From NCBI GenBank assembly GCA_036375695.1, contig DASVBU010000006.1:1-29290 (forward strand): 29,290 nt of DNA. The letters are read 5' to 3'. A program made the translations under genes and the position numbers. Under the pieces are notes generated by a model. The model saw only the letters and a program-made list of their open reading frames with translations. It was not told the DNA's origin and ran no database searches. Source of the DNA: ZC4RG35 sp036375695. Lineage in GTDB: Bacteria > Actinomycetota > Acidimicrobiia > Spongiisociales > ZC4RG35. Of this stretch, positions 16,373-24,321 are shown piece after piece. Position 1 is the stretch's first letter. Each line of letters opens with the position of its first letter.

Positions 16373-17719
16373 CTATTGAGACACGGGAAGGCTCACCGTG
16401 AAGGTGGTCCCGTTCGGGCCGGTGTCCACCGTGATCATCCCGCCCGCCCTGGTCACGATGTTGTGTGACGTGTGGAGCCCGAGGCCGGTGCCCTCGCCCG
16501 GCCCCTTGGTGGTGAAGAACGGGTCGAAGATCCTGGGCAGGGCGCTCTCGGGGATGCCGGGACCGGTGTCGGAGACCGTGACCACCACGTGGTCGTCGGC
16601 GTTGCGGGCCGTGATCACGAGCCTGCCGCCTTCGGGCATGGCGTCCGAGGCATTGTCGATGAGGTTGGTCCACACCTGGTTGAGGTCCCGTCCGGGGGCC
16701 TGCACCGGGGCCAGGTCGTCGTCGTGGTCGAACACCACCTCGAGGTGGCGAAGCTTGTGTTTGAGGAGGATCAGCGTGTCCTTGATTCCCTTGGCCACCT
16801 GCACCTCTTGCACCGGCGCCTGGTCGAGGAAGCTGTACTCCTTGACGATCCGCACCAGCTCGGAGACCCGCGCCGCGGCCATGCCGATCTCGTCGATCAG
16901 TTGCCCGGACAGGTCGCGGAGGGCGATGAAGCGGAGGAGGTTGGTGCGCACCGATCCGGACGTGTGGGAGACGGTCTCGGCCAGGATCTCGGGAGTCCAT
17001 CCGGCCTCCACCAGCGTCGGAGCCAGCTCCCAGGCGCCCTCGACCCCCTCCTCGGTGAGCCAGTCCGCCATGGCCTCCTCGGCGGTGGCGCGAGCGATCG
17101 GCGTGTCGGGCGGCTTCACGGGCTCGTGGCGCAGCGGGTCGTACCCGAGCTGCAGAGCGAGGGCGGAGTTGACCTCGACCAGTTCCTCGTGGACCCGCGC
17201 CAGCTCCTTGCTGGTCCTGCCCACTGCGGAAGCCGGGTTGTTGAGCTCGTGCATCAACTGGGCCGCCATGCGACCCAGGGCCGCCATGCGCTCCCCGTGT
17301 CGGAGGATCTCCTCGGTGCTGCGCAACCGTGAGGTCACCGTGCGGAACATGCGGCGCACGACACGGGGGTCGTCGAGGAGGCGGTTGAAGGCCTCACCGG
17401 GCACCCTGACCACGAGGGACGGGATGGCGGCGGCGACATCGGCGATGCGAGGGGCGTTGTCGAGCAGCGCCAGCTCGCCTGCCACGTCTCCCGCCTTGAT
17501 CCGGGCCAACTCGATGGGCACCCCGTTCTGCTTGGTGGTCACCACCAGCTCTCCTTCGGCGAGCACGTACAGCTCCCGGCTCTCCTCGCCCTCCCGGATG
17601 ATCAGCTCGCCGGGCTGGACCCGGATCTGCTCCGACGCGTCACACACCTCTTTGAGCAACTCCTCCGGGAGGTCGGAGAAGTAGGTGATCGAGCGGAGGA
17701 TCTCCTTGGTGCTCGCCAT
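16373..17719 (-). CDS. Histidine kinase with N-terminal cyclic-nucleotide-binding domain
   Basis: A 448-residue soluble sensor kinase. Residues 10-125 form a CNMP/Crp-like cup with GELALLDNAPRIADV, keeping the Glu and Arg that contact cyclic nucleotide phosphate. The H box is LGRMAAQLMHELNNPASAV (phospho-acceptor His about 157), the N box NLIDNASDA (352-360), G1 DTGPGIP (384-390), F box DPFFTTK and G2 GTGLGL (410-415). Between the H-box helix and the second dimerisation helix (near SELVRIVKEYSFLDQ, 286-300) lies an unusual insertion of about 120 residues. No membrane segment is present, so it is cytosolic. It follows the response-regulator fusion gene; ATG 17719 shares one base with that stop, while GTG 17722 overlaps it by four; GGAG fits either. 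Confidence 0.92.
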   Translation of the reverse strand: MASTKEILRSITYFSDLPEELLKEVCDASEQIRVQPGELIIREGEESRELYVLAEGELVVTTKQNGVPIELARIKAGDVAGELALLDNAPRIADVAAAIPSLVVRVPGEAFNRLLDDPRVVRRMFRTVTSRLRSTEEILRHGERMAALGRMAAQLMHELNNPASAVGRTSKELARVHEELVEVNSALALQLGYDPLRHEPVKPPDTPIARATAEEAMADWLTEEGVEGAWELAPTLVEAGWTPEILAETVSHTSGSVRTNLLRFIALRDLSGQLIDEIGMAAARVSELVRIVKEYSFLDQAPVQEVQVAKGIKDTLILLKHKLRHLEVVFDHDDDLAPVQAPGRDLNQVWTNLIDNASDAMPEGGRLVITARNADDHVVVTVSDTGPGIPESALPRIFDPFFTTKGPGEGTGLGLHTSHNIVTRAGGMITVDTGPNGTTFTVSLPVSQ

Positions 17720-19371
17720 CACAACGTCTCCAGGTGCTGATGGACGAATCGGATGGCTGTCGCCCCCTCACCGGTGGCGCCGGCGACCCGCCGGATCGAC
17801 CCGTGCCGGACGTCGCCGGCCACGAACACGCCGGGCACCGACGTCTCCAGGGGGAGTGGGTCCCGGTCCACGTTCCAACTGGTGAGAGACCCGAGGTCGG
17901 TGCCCGAGAGGACGAATCCCTTCTCGTCCTTCTGCACCAGGTCGCCGAGCCAGTCGGTGTGCGCCCTCTGCCCGATGAAGATGAACAGCGCCCCCGACTC
18001 GACCTCCTTGGTCTCTCCGCTCTCCAGATCCTCGAGGACGATGGACTCCAGATGATCGCCGCCGTGCGCCGCAACCACCCTGTTGCGGGGGAGTAGATGC
18101 ACCGATTCGTTGGCCGCGATGTTGTCGATCAGGTAGCGGGACATGGTGGCGCTGAGGCCGGGGCTGCGGATCACGATGGTGACGTTGTCGGTGAACCCGG
18201 TGAGGAAGAGTGCCGCCTGGCCTGCGGAGTTCCCGCCGCCGACGACATGCATCGGCCGGCCACGATGATTCTCGGCCTCGATGCGCGAGGTCCCGTAGTA
18301 GACGCCTGCGCCGATGAAGTCGTCGAGGCCCTCTGCCTCGAGCCGTCGATATGAGACTCCGGTGGCGATGACCAACGCCTTGGTGGTGATCTCGGAGCCG
18401 TCGGCCAGGTGGAGGACCCGGAAGGGATCCTTGCGCTCCACGCTGAGCACCTGGGCGGGCACCAGGATCTCGGCGCCGAAGCGCTTCGCCTGGTCGGCAG
18501 CCCGCCGGGCCAGCTCGGCGCCGCTGATGCCGCTCGGGAAGCCGAGATAGTTCTCGATCAGTGACGACTGCCCGGCCTGGCCGCCAGGGGCCGAGGCCTC
18601 GATCAGGACCGTGCGGAGCCCTTCCGACGCGCCGTAGACGGCTGCAGCGAGACCGGCGGGGCCGCCACCGACGATCGCCACGTCGTAGGCTGGCTTGGTG
18701 GCGCGGGTGGTGAGCCCGATCTTGGCGGCCAGCTCGGCATGGGTCGGGTTGAAGAGGACCTCGCCGTTCTCCAGCGCCACCAGGGGCAGGTCGGTGAGCT
18801 CGGCCTCCGCCGCCGAGTACAACGTGTCCGCCTCCGGGTCGCCGAGGAGCAGCGACCGGTAGGGCACCTGGTTCATCGCCAGGAACGCCTTGAGCTCGTG
18901 GGCGGGACGCGACCACGGCTGATGGACGATCCGGAGCCCGGAGAACGTGGGGCGGTAGGCGATCTGCCAGCTGCGGAGGACCTCGTCGAGAGCCGGGTAC
19001 AGCTTCTCGTTCGGCGGGTCCCAGGGTTTCATGATGTAGCGGTCGAGCCCGATCTCGTTGATGGCGTTGATCGCCACCTCGGTGTCGGCGTAGGCGGTGA
19101 GCAGGACCTTGCGGGTGATCGGGGTGAACTCGACCGCCGTTCGCAGCACGTCGAGACCGGTGATCTTGGGCATGCGCTGGTCGGCGACGATGAGGGCGAG
19201 CGGCTCTCCGCGTTTGCTCAGCTCCTTGATCGTCTCGATGGCCTCTGCCCCGTCGGCGGCGGCGAGGATCCGGTACTCCGCGCCGTACTTGGACCGGAGG
19301 TCCCTGAGGACGGCGTTGAGCACCTCCGGTTCGTCGTCAACCGCGAGGATCGATGGTCGGGTGTTGCTCAC
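17719..19371 (-). CDS. Response regulator - glutaredoxin-like - thioredoxin-reductase-like fusion, cysteine-free
   Basis: A 550-residue three-part protein. Residues 5-135 are a receiver domain with acidic DDE (12-14), phospho-acceptor Asp64 in IVADQRMP, Thr92 and Lys115. Residues 145-222 resemble a glutaredoxin/thioredoxin fold (LRIVHQPWSRPAHELKAFL, LPLVALENGE) with no CxxC. Residues 228-550 match thioredoxin reductase: FAD motif IVGGGPAGLAAA, PGGQAGQSS, ENYLGFPSG, NADPH motif HVVGGGNSAGQAA and GVFVAGDVRHG. The redox CATC of TrxB is replaced by YYGTSRIE, and no cysteine occurs anywhere in the protein. It therefore cannot reduce thioredoxin by dithiol exchange; a flavin-based sensor or effector is more likely. 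The start is GTG at 19371 behind AGGTGG. The kinase gene downstream is the likely cognate partner. Similar fusions are annotated as fused response regulator/thioredoxin-disulfide reductase. Confidence 0.93.
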   Translation of the reverse strand: MSNTRPSILAVDDEPEVLNAVLRDLRSKYGAEYRILAAADGAEAIETIKELSKRGEPLALIVADQRMPKITGLDVLRTAVEFTPITRKVLLTAYADTEVAINAINEIGLDRYIMKPWDPPNEKLYPALDEVLRSWQIAYRPTFSGLRIVHQPWSRPAHELKAFLAMNQVPYRSLLLGDPEADTLYSAAEAELTDLPLVALENGEVLFNPTHAELAAKIGLTTRATKPAYDVAIVGGGPAGLAAAVYGASEGLRTVLIEASAPGGQAGQSSLIENYLGFPSGISGAELARRAADQAKRFGAEILVPAQVLSVERKDPFRVLHLADGSEITTKALVIATGVSYRRLEAEGLDDFIGAGVYYGTSRIEAENHRGRPMHVVGGGNSAGQAALFLTGFTDNVTIVIRSPGLSATMSRYLIDNIAANESVHLLPRNRVVAAHGGDHLESIVLEDLESGETKEVESGALFIFIGQRAHTDWLGDLVQKDEKGFVLSGTDLGSLTSWNVDRDPLPLETSVPGVFVAGDVRHGSIRRVAGATGEGATAIRFVHQHLETL

Positions 19372-19458
19372 GGGACCACCTGCGCCGACATGGGGTTCCG
19401 CCCCGGCGTCAACCAGGGTCGAAACGCTAACAGCCCATCTTGCCCCGGTTCCTCGCGC

Positions 19459-20322
19459 TCAGGCCTGTATCGAGGCGATCGCCTTCTCGAGGGCCCTCTT
19501 GGTGAACACCCTGGCCAGGTGGCTCTTGTACTCCACCGATCCATAGAGGTCCTCGAGCACCGTGACGCCCTCCAGGGCGCGGTCGGCAGCGGACTCGATC
19601 GCGCCGTGCGACCCGTCGGTGCCGATGAGGGCCTGGGCGACGCCGAACATCGGTTGGGGCTTCGTCCCGACGCCGGTGAGGGCGACACGGGCATCCGACA
19701 CCGAGCCGTCGGTCATCTTCACCCACGCCGCAACGCCGGCAACGGCGTAGTCGGAGTGGCCGCCGCGGCGGCCCAGCTTGTCGTATGCCGCGCCCTCGCC
19801 CGGACCGGCCTTGGGCAGCCGGATCTCGAGGAGGATCTCGTCTGGTCTCAGGTCCGAGGTGAGCGTGTCCATGCAGAAGTCCGCGGCGGACATCTCGCGC
19901 ACTCCCGATGCAGAGCCGATGACCGCCACGCCTCCGTGGGCCATGACGGCCGCAGGCTGGTCGGCGGCCACGTCGACGTGGGCGAGAGAGCCACAGGTCG
20001 TGCCCCGGTTCCTCACCTGAACGTCGCCGGTCATCCCGGCCGCCTGAGCCAGCGCGGGGGCATGTTGGGCGATCAGCGGATGGCCGGCGGTCGTCGCATG
20101 ACGCACCAGCGCCCCTATCGAGACGTGGTCCCCTTTGTCCTCGACCGTGCCCAGGCCCGGGAGCCGCCCGATGTCGACCAGCCTCGCGGGGGAGAGGAGC
20201 CGCATCTTCATCAACGGGATGAGGCTCATCCCGCCGGCCAGGACCTTGGCGTCGTCACCGAGGGCGCCGTACGCCTCGTCGAGGCTGGTGGGGGCCACGT
20301 AGTCGAACTGTCTCGGATACAT
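19459..20322 (-). CDS. CO-dehydrogenase-like / xanthine dehydrogenase family FAD-binding subunit (CoxM-like)
   Basis: A 287-residue FAD-binding subunit. It starts MYPRQFDYVAPTSLDEA and has the two flavin motifs of the family: VLAGGMSLIPLMKMRL (29-44) and VRNRGTTCGSLAHVDVAAD near residues 100-120. The C-terminal part (YDKLGRRGGHSDYAVAGVAA, ALTGVGTKPQP) is the CO_deh_flav_C region. It passes electrons from the 2Fe-2S subunit to an acceptor. ATG 20322 is one base after the large-subunit stop, so this is the third gene of an S-L-M operon. Length is normal. The substrate of the complex is not determined by this subunit. Confidence 0.92.
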   Translation of the reverse strand: MYPRQFDYVAPTSLDEAYGALGDDAKVLAGGMSLIPLMKMRLLSPARLVDIGRLPGLGTVEDKGDHVSIGALVRHATTAGHPLIAQHAPALAQAAGMTGDVQVRNRGTTCGSLAHVDVAADQPAAVMAHGGVAVIGSASGVREMSAADFCMDTLTSDLRPDEILLEIRLPKAGPGEGAAYDKLGRRGGHSDYAVAGVAAWVKMTDGSVSDARVALTGVGTKPQPMFGVAQALIGTDGSHGAIESAADRALEGVTVLEDLYGSVEYKSHLARVFTKRALEKAIASIQA

Positions 20323-20323
20323 G

Positions 20324-22699
20324 TCAGGCCCTCGCTTCCTGGATCGCGGTCCAGACCTTGCGCGGTCTCAACGGCATATCGACGTGTTTCACGCCCAAGG
20401 GGGCCAGCGCGTCCACCACCGCGTTGACCACGGTGTGTGCCGAGCCGATCGTGCCCGCCTCGCCGATGCCCTTGACCCCCAGCGGGTTGATCGGGCTGGG
20501 GGTCACCGTGTGCGCCAGCTTGAACGACGGCAGGTCCGCGGCCGTGGGCAATGGGTAGTCGAGCAGCGAGCCGGTGAGCATGTTCCCGTCGTCGTCGTAG
20601 ATCGCGTCCTCGAACATCGCCTGGCCCACGCCCTGGGCGATGCCGCCATGGATCTGACCGTTGACGATCATCGGGTTGATCTGGTTGCCGCAGTCGTCGA
20701 CTGCGTAGTACTCGAGGAGGTCCACATTGCCGGTGTCGGGGTCGACCTCGACCATGGCGAGATGGGTCCCGAACGGCCACGTGGCATTTCCTGGTGTCCA
20801 GGTGATCGTCGCCTCGAGACCGGAGTCGACACCTTCCGGCAGTTTGTGGGCCTGGTAGGCGGCCGTGGCGATCGCCTTCCAATCCACGCCCTTGTCGGGC
20901 GAGCCGGCCACGTGGGCGCCGCCGTCGGCGAACACGATGTCCTCGGGGGCGGCCTCGAGGAGATGGGCGGCGATCTTGGCCGCCTTGTCCCTCACCAGCC
21001 TGGTGGCCTCGAGGGTGGCCGGGCCGTCGACCGCTATCGATCGCGACCCGAAGGTGCCGACACCCATCGGGCTGGTCAGTGTGTCGCCGTGGTAGACCCG
21101 TACGTCCTCCAGCGGGATGCCCAGGTTCTCGGACACGATCTGGCCCCATGTCGTCTGATGCCCCTGTCCGGTGGGGCCGGTTCCGATCATCACGGAGGCG
21201 GTCCCGTCGGGGTTGACACGGACCAGGCCCGATCCGTTGAAGGACGAGGGCAGGCCGTAGTTGGTCCAGGAGAAGCCGATCTCGGCGAGGATGGCGGGAC
21301 CGAACCCGCACACCTCGACATAGGAGCCGACACCGATGCCGACGAGCCGCCCTTCCTCTCGTGCCTCGTCGCGACGCCGCTTCATCCCCTCGTAGTCGGC
21401 GATCTCCCTGAGCTTCCGGGTCGCCGAGGCGTAGTCCCCCGAGTCGAGGGAGAAGCCGCACCCCATGGTTGCCGGGAACTCGTCGGGCTGCCAGAAGTTC
21501 TTCTCCCGGACCTCCATCGGGTCCATCCCGATCTCCCGGGCGTAGGCATCGATCACCCGCTCCAGGTAGTAGATCGCCTCTGGCCGGCCCGCGCCCCGGT
21601 AGGCGTCGGTGGTCATCGTGTTGGTGTACACGCAGTCCACCTTCCAGCCCACCGGCATCTTGTACTGGCCGGACGCGATCCAGAGCCCGAGCAGCGGGAT
21701 GGCCACCGTGAAGTTCTGGGTGTAGGCGCCCATGTCGGCGATGGCGTCGAGCTTGTACCCGAGGAACTGGCCATCCTTGGTGCCCACCAGCGTGGCGGTG
21801 CCGATCCAGCCGCGGCCGTGGATGGTGGCCCCGGCGGCCTCCCGTCTGGTCTCGGTCCACTTGACCGGGCGACCCAGCTCCCGGGCGGCCCATGAGACGA
21901 GGATCTCGTCGTTGTAGACGTTGAGCTTGCAGCCGAAGCCACCGCCCACTTCGGGCGCGATCACCCGTACGTCCCGCGCCTGCATCCCCAACTGGGTGGC
22001 GATGGCGCCACTGAGGGCGTGAGGCACCTGGGTCGAGGAGTGGACGGTCAGTCTCCCATAGCCTGCCTCGAACTCGGCGAGCACGGATCGTGGCTCGATG
22101 GCGACCGGGATCAGCCGCTGGTTCACCATCTCGATGGAGACCACGACGGCGTCCTCGCGCTGCATCGCCTCGTCGACCAGCGGCGTCTGGTCCTCGAGAC
22201 CGAGCACGTCCCAGTAGCCGTGGTAGGTCCAGGTGTGGAGGCGGTTGGTCCCCAGTTCGTCGTGGATCACGATCTCGTCGGACGCCGCCTTCTTCAGGTC
22301 GATGACCGCCGGGAGGACGTCGAAGTCCACTTCGATCGCCTCCACGGCATCCTGGGCCAGGTACCGGTCCTCGGCGATGACCATGGCGATGGCCTCGCCC
22401 ACGTGGTTGACCTCGCCTTCGGCAAGCAGCGGCCGGAGCTTCCCGAGCGGCACCTGGGCGACCAGCGGCCCGAGGTGAGCCACGTCGTCGTGGGTGTACA
22501 CGGCGACGACGCCGGGCATCGCCCTGGCCCGGCTGGTGTCGAGCCGCGTGATCTTCGCCCGGGCGACCGGCGAGCGGAGAAAGGCCACCCGAAGCGTGGC
22601 CGGAGGAGCGAAGTCGTCCGTGTACTTGCCCCGGCCCTGGATGAGTGCGGGGTCCTCACGTCTCCGGACCGCCCCTCCCATGACACTGGTCGTGGCCAT
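20324..22699 (-). CDS. Form II CO-dehydrogenase-like molybdopterin large subunit (xanthine oxidase family)
   Basis: A 791-residue molybdenum-binding subunit. The N-terminus GGAVRRREDPALIQGRGKYTDD is typical. VIAPEVGGGFGCKLNVYNDE binds cofactor, and GVKGIGEAGTIGS near the C-terminus contains the catalytic Glu. The diagnostic loop at residues 366-372 is AYRGAGR, the form II signature, instead of the AYxCSFR of true (form I) CO dehydrogenase. The enzyme may thus oxidise an aldehyde, purine or N-heterocycle rather than CO. GGAGGT lies five bases before ATG 22699, which favours that start over the GTG three bases upstream; the ATG shares one base with the small-subunit stop. Gene order S-L-M also matches form II. 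Confidence 0.93.
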   Translation of the reverse strand: MATTSVMGGAVRRREDPALIQGRGKYTDDFAPPATLRVAFLRSPVARAKITRLDTSRARAMPGVVAVYTHDDVAHLGPLVAQVPLGKLRPLLAEGEVNHVGEAIAMVIAEDRYLAQDAVEAIEVDFDVLPAVIDLKKAASDEIVIHDELGTNRLHTWTYHGYWDVLGLEDQTPLVDEAMQREDAVVVSIEMVNQRLIPVAIEPRSVLAEFEAGYGRLTVHSSTQVPHALSGAIATQLGMQARDVRVIAPEVGGGFGCKLNVYNDEILVSWAARELGRPVKWTETRREAAGATIHGRGWIGTATLVGTKDGQFLGYKLDAIADMGAYTQNFTVAIPLLGLWIASGQYKMPVGWKVDCVYTNTMTTDAYRGAGRPEAIYYLERVIDAYAREIGMDPMEVREKNFWQPDEFPATMGCGFSLDSGDYASATRKLREIADYEGMKRRRDEAREEGRLVGIGVGSYVEVCGFGPAILAEIGFSWTNYGLPSSFNGSGLVRVNPDGTASVMIGTGPTGQGHQTTWGQIVSENLGIPLEDVRVYHGDTLTSPMGVGTFGSRSIAVDGPATLEATRLVRDKAAKIAAHLLEAAPEDIVFADGGAHVAGSPDKGVDWKAIATAAYQAHKLPEGVDSGLEATITWTPGNATWPFGTHLAMVEVDPDTGNVDLLEYYAVDDCGNQINPMIVNGQIHGGIAQGVGQAMFEDAIYDDDGNMLTGSLLDYPLPTAADLPSFKLAHTVTPSPINPLGVKGIGEAGTIGSAHTVVNAVVDALAPLGVKHVDMPLRPRKVWTAIQEARA

Positions 22700-23199
22700 C
22701 ACTCACCTCCTTCCCATTCGGGTGTCGGCGGCTCTTCGCCGCGCATCCGGGCCGCGGCGTACTCCACCGCGCGAACGATGTTGTGGTAACCGGTGCAGCG
22801 GCAGAGGTTGCCTTCGATGCCGTGCCTGATCTCCTCCTCGCTGGGTCGGTCGTTGTTTTGGAGGAGGGCGACAGAGCTCATGATCATTCCCGGGGTGCAG
22901 TAGCCGCATTGGAGGCCGTGGCGTTCCCAGAACCCCTCTTGCACCGGATGCAGCTGTCCGTTGGAGGCCAGCCCTTCGATGGTGGTGATGCTGGCCCCGT
23001 CCGCTTGGACCGCGAACATGGTGCACGACTTCACGGGCTCGCCGTCGATGTGGACCGTGCACGCCCCGCAGTAGCCGGTCTCGCAGCCGACGTGGGTCCC
23101 AGTCAGACGTAGGTCCTCGCGTAGGAAATGGACCAGCAGGGTCCGGGGCTCGACATCGGCCGTCACCGGCTGACCGTTGACCGTCATGGACACTCTCAC
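22699..23199 (-). CDS. CO-dehydrogenase-like [2Fe-2S] iron-sulfur subunit (CoxS-like)
   Basis: A 166-residue protein with two [2Fe-2S] centres. The N-terminal ferredoxin-type ligands are GCETGYCGACTVHIDG followed by the fourth Cys in VKSCTMFA. The C-terminal helical cluster has LQCGYCTPGMIMS and GNLCRCTGYHNI. It carries electrons from the molybdenum subunit to the FAD subunit. The frame is open to 23361, but GGGG six bases ahead of GTG 23199 and the usual beginning (MRVSMTVNGQPV) select this start. First gene of the operon; a TAGGTT -10-like element on the minus strand (23232-23227) lies about 28 bases upstream. Confidence 0.93.
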   Translation of the reverse strand: MRVSMTVNGQPVTADVEPRTLLVHFLREDLRLTGTHVGCETGYCGACTVHIDGEPVKSCTMFAVQADGASITTIEGLASNGQLHPVQEGFWERHGLQCGYCTPGMIMSSVALLQNNDRPSEEEIRHGIEGNLCRCTGYHNIVRAVEYAAARMRGEEPPTPEWEGGE

Positions 23200-23226
23200 G
23201 TCTACCCCTTTCGTGTCGGCCGCGCG

Positions 23227-23232
23227 GGAACC
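23227..23232 (-). promoter_or_regulatory. Candidate -10 element of the form II CODH-like operon
   Basis: Reads TAGGTT on the minus strand, matching TANNNT, and would place the transcript start near 23220, about 20 bases before the GTG. The -35 region is not convincing. Confidence 0.3.
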
Positions 23233-23319
23233 TATCAATCGGTCCGCGTCGGTGACGTCCCGAACGGTTTTGGGCCATTCACGCGGGGGTAATTCCTGTC
23301 CCCACAACCGGAGGGAGCA

Positions 23320-23793
23320 ATGACATACAGGTCGACACAGGTGGCGCATCGACGGAGCCAAGCCGTCGACCGCCGGGTGATGAGCCCAGCCCGCATCGTG
23401 GCGGGCCTACTCGGAGTCTTCCTCTTGGTGATGGGCGGCGTCGCCCTCGCCCGGACCGGACTCAGTTCGCTCACCGGCGAGACGGCGACCGTCTTCGGCT
23501 TCGAGCACACGACCCTCATGGGTTTGATCGACGTCGTGGCCGGGCTCTTGTTCCTCGTCGCCGCGGCCGCCATATCGGTACGGGGCCAGCTGACCGGCGT
23601 GTCCCTGCTGGCGGCCGCATTCGGGGCCGTGATGATGATCGAGCCCGACTCCCTGTCCGAGGCCCTCGGTGGCGGCACCGATCTGGGACTCGTCTACGTG
23701 GTGGTCGGTCTCCTCGGCCTGCTGGCCGCGATGATCTTCCCGACCCGGGTCACGGAGACCGAGGCGATCCGCGAGGACGTGGACCGCTACTGA
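23320..23793 (+). CDS. Small multi-pass membrane protein of unknown function
   Basis: A 157-residue protein with a basic N-terminus of about 25 residues and four hydrophobic segments, roughly residues 25-45 (IVAGLLGVFLLVMGGVALA), 65-85 (LIDVVAGLLFLVAAAAIS), 90-107 (LTGVSLLAAAFGAVMMI) and 122-142 (LGLVYVVVGLLGLLAAMIF), then a charged tail. The length and spacing recall actinobacterial DUF4383-like proteins, but I cannot confirm this. GGAGGGAG five bases before ATG supports the start. It is divergent from the CODH-like operon and ends before a strong hairpin. Inner-membrane location is clear; function is not. Confidence 0.78.
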   Translation: MTYRSTQVAHRRSQAVDRRVMSPARIVAGLLGVFLLVMGGVALARTGLSSLTGETATVFGFEHTTLMGLIDVVAGLLFLVAAAAISVRGQLTGVSLLAAAFGAVMMIEPDSLSEALGGGTDLGLVYVVVGLLGLLAAMIFPTRVTETEAIREDVDRY

Positions 23794-23819
23794 CCCTCGT
23801 TCCACAGAGCGAGAACGAT

Positions 23820-23845
23820 TTCACCCCCGCCTCGGCGGGGGTGAA
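23820..23845. terminator. Strong hairpin terminator between convergent genes
   Basis: TTCACCCCCGCC pairs perfectly with GGCGGGGGTGAA across the two-base apex TC. It sits 27 bases after the membrane protein stop and five bases beyond the stop of the convergent HTH gene, so it probably ends transcription from both sides. AT-rich flanks are short and there is no long T-run. Confidence 0.75.
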
Positions 23846-23850
23846 TCAAT

Positions 23851-24171
23851 TCAGGCCCGGCTCAGCTTGAACTGGGCGTACTTCTCGATCTCCCGGATGC
23901 GCCTGCTGCTCCGGGCGAGCCGGATCCCGATCTCGCCATAGGACTCGCCACGTTCGCGGAGTCTGAGGACGACACGCTCCAAAGGGCTGAGGGCGCCGGG
24001 GGGCCGGGGCGTGGCACCGTCACCGTGGATCCGGTAACGGGTCATCTCCATGATCCGGCTCACGGTCCCCGGCTTCTTCCCGACCCGCGTGGCGATCTCG
24101 CTCAACGAGGCACCTCTGTTGTGGAGCCGGGTGATCGTCCGCTCGATCGGGCTCAGGGTGTGACCGGTCAT
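23851..24171 (-). CDS. Duplicated helix-turn-helix protein
   Basis: A 106-residue basic protein made of two similar halves. The first (about residues 6-48) reads LSPIERTITRLHNRGASLSE then IATRVGKKPGTVSRIMEM; the second (61-103) reads LSPLERVVLRLRERGESYGE then IGIRLARSSRRIREIEKY. Each begins like the LuxR/sigma-70 region 4 helix-turn-helix (LSPxERxVLxLxxxGxSxxEI). It has no receiver, dimerisation or sigma-2 domain. It probably binds DNA, perhaps as a tandem recognition unit; the target is unknown. The gene stands alone between a terminator and the tRNA gene, divergent from the tRNA. A duplication-derived origin is seen directly in the sequence. Confidence 0.82.
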   Translation of the reverse strand: MTGHTLSPIERTITRLHNRGASLSEIATRVGKKPGTVSRIMEMTRYRIHGDGATPRPPGALSPLERVVLRLRERGESYGEIGIRLARSSRRIREIEKYAQFKLSRA

Positions 24172-24232
24172 TGACGCTCCTCTCTGACTGGCCTCCCAGA
24201 CCCTAGCCGATGGGGCTGTCGGGGGCCGTCGG

Positions 24233-24238
24233 TACTAT
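24233..24238 (+). promoter_or_regulatory. Candidate -10 element for the tRNA gene
   Basis: TACTAT matches TANNNT and ends eight bases before the mature tRNA 5' end, leaving a very short leader for RNase P to remove. No good -35 hexamer was found at 17-18 bp. Confidence 0.4.
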
Positions 24239-24246
24239 TTCCCCGC

Positions 24247-24321
24247 GGGCTCGTAGCTCAACCTGGTCAGAGCAGCGGACTCATAATCCGTAGGTTGCAG
24301 GTTCAAATCCTGCCGGGCCCA
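24247..24321 (+). tRNA. tRNA with CAU anticodon (Met; Ile2 possible)
   Basis: The sequence folds into a complete cloverleaf: acceptor GGGCTCG / CGGGCCC (one G-U pair), D stem GCTC / GAGC, anticodon stem GCGGA / TCCGT with loop CTCATAA, T stem GCAGG / CCTGC with loop TTCAAAT, and discriminator A at 24321. The anticodon is CAT (24282-24284). It lacks the unpaired position 1 expected of initiator tRNA, so it is elongator Met or the lysidine-modified Ile tRNA. CCA is not encoded here (the next bases are CTA), but it follows the second copy of the 3' end at 24357. The 3' third is repeated twice downstream. Confidence 0.95.

Noticed and set aside
20321..21895. Plus-strand open frame of 524 codons opposite the molybdenum large subunit
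   Set aside because: Shadow of the real gene; no domain, and composition dominated by Arg, Gly, Val and Asp.
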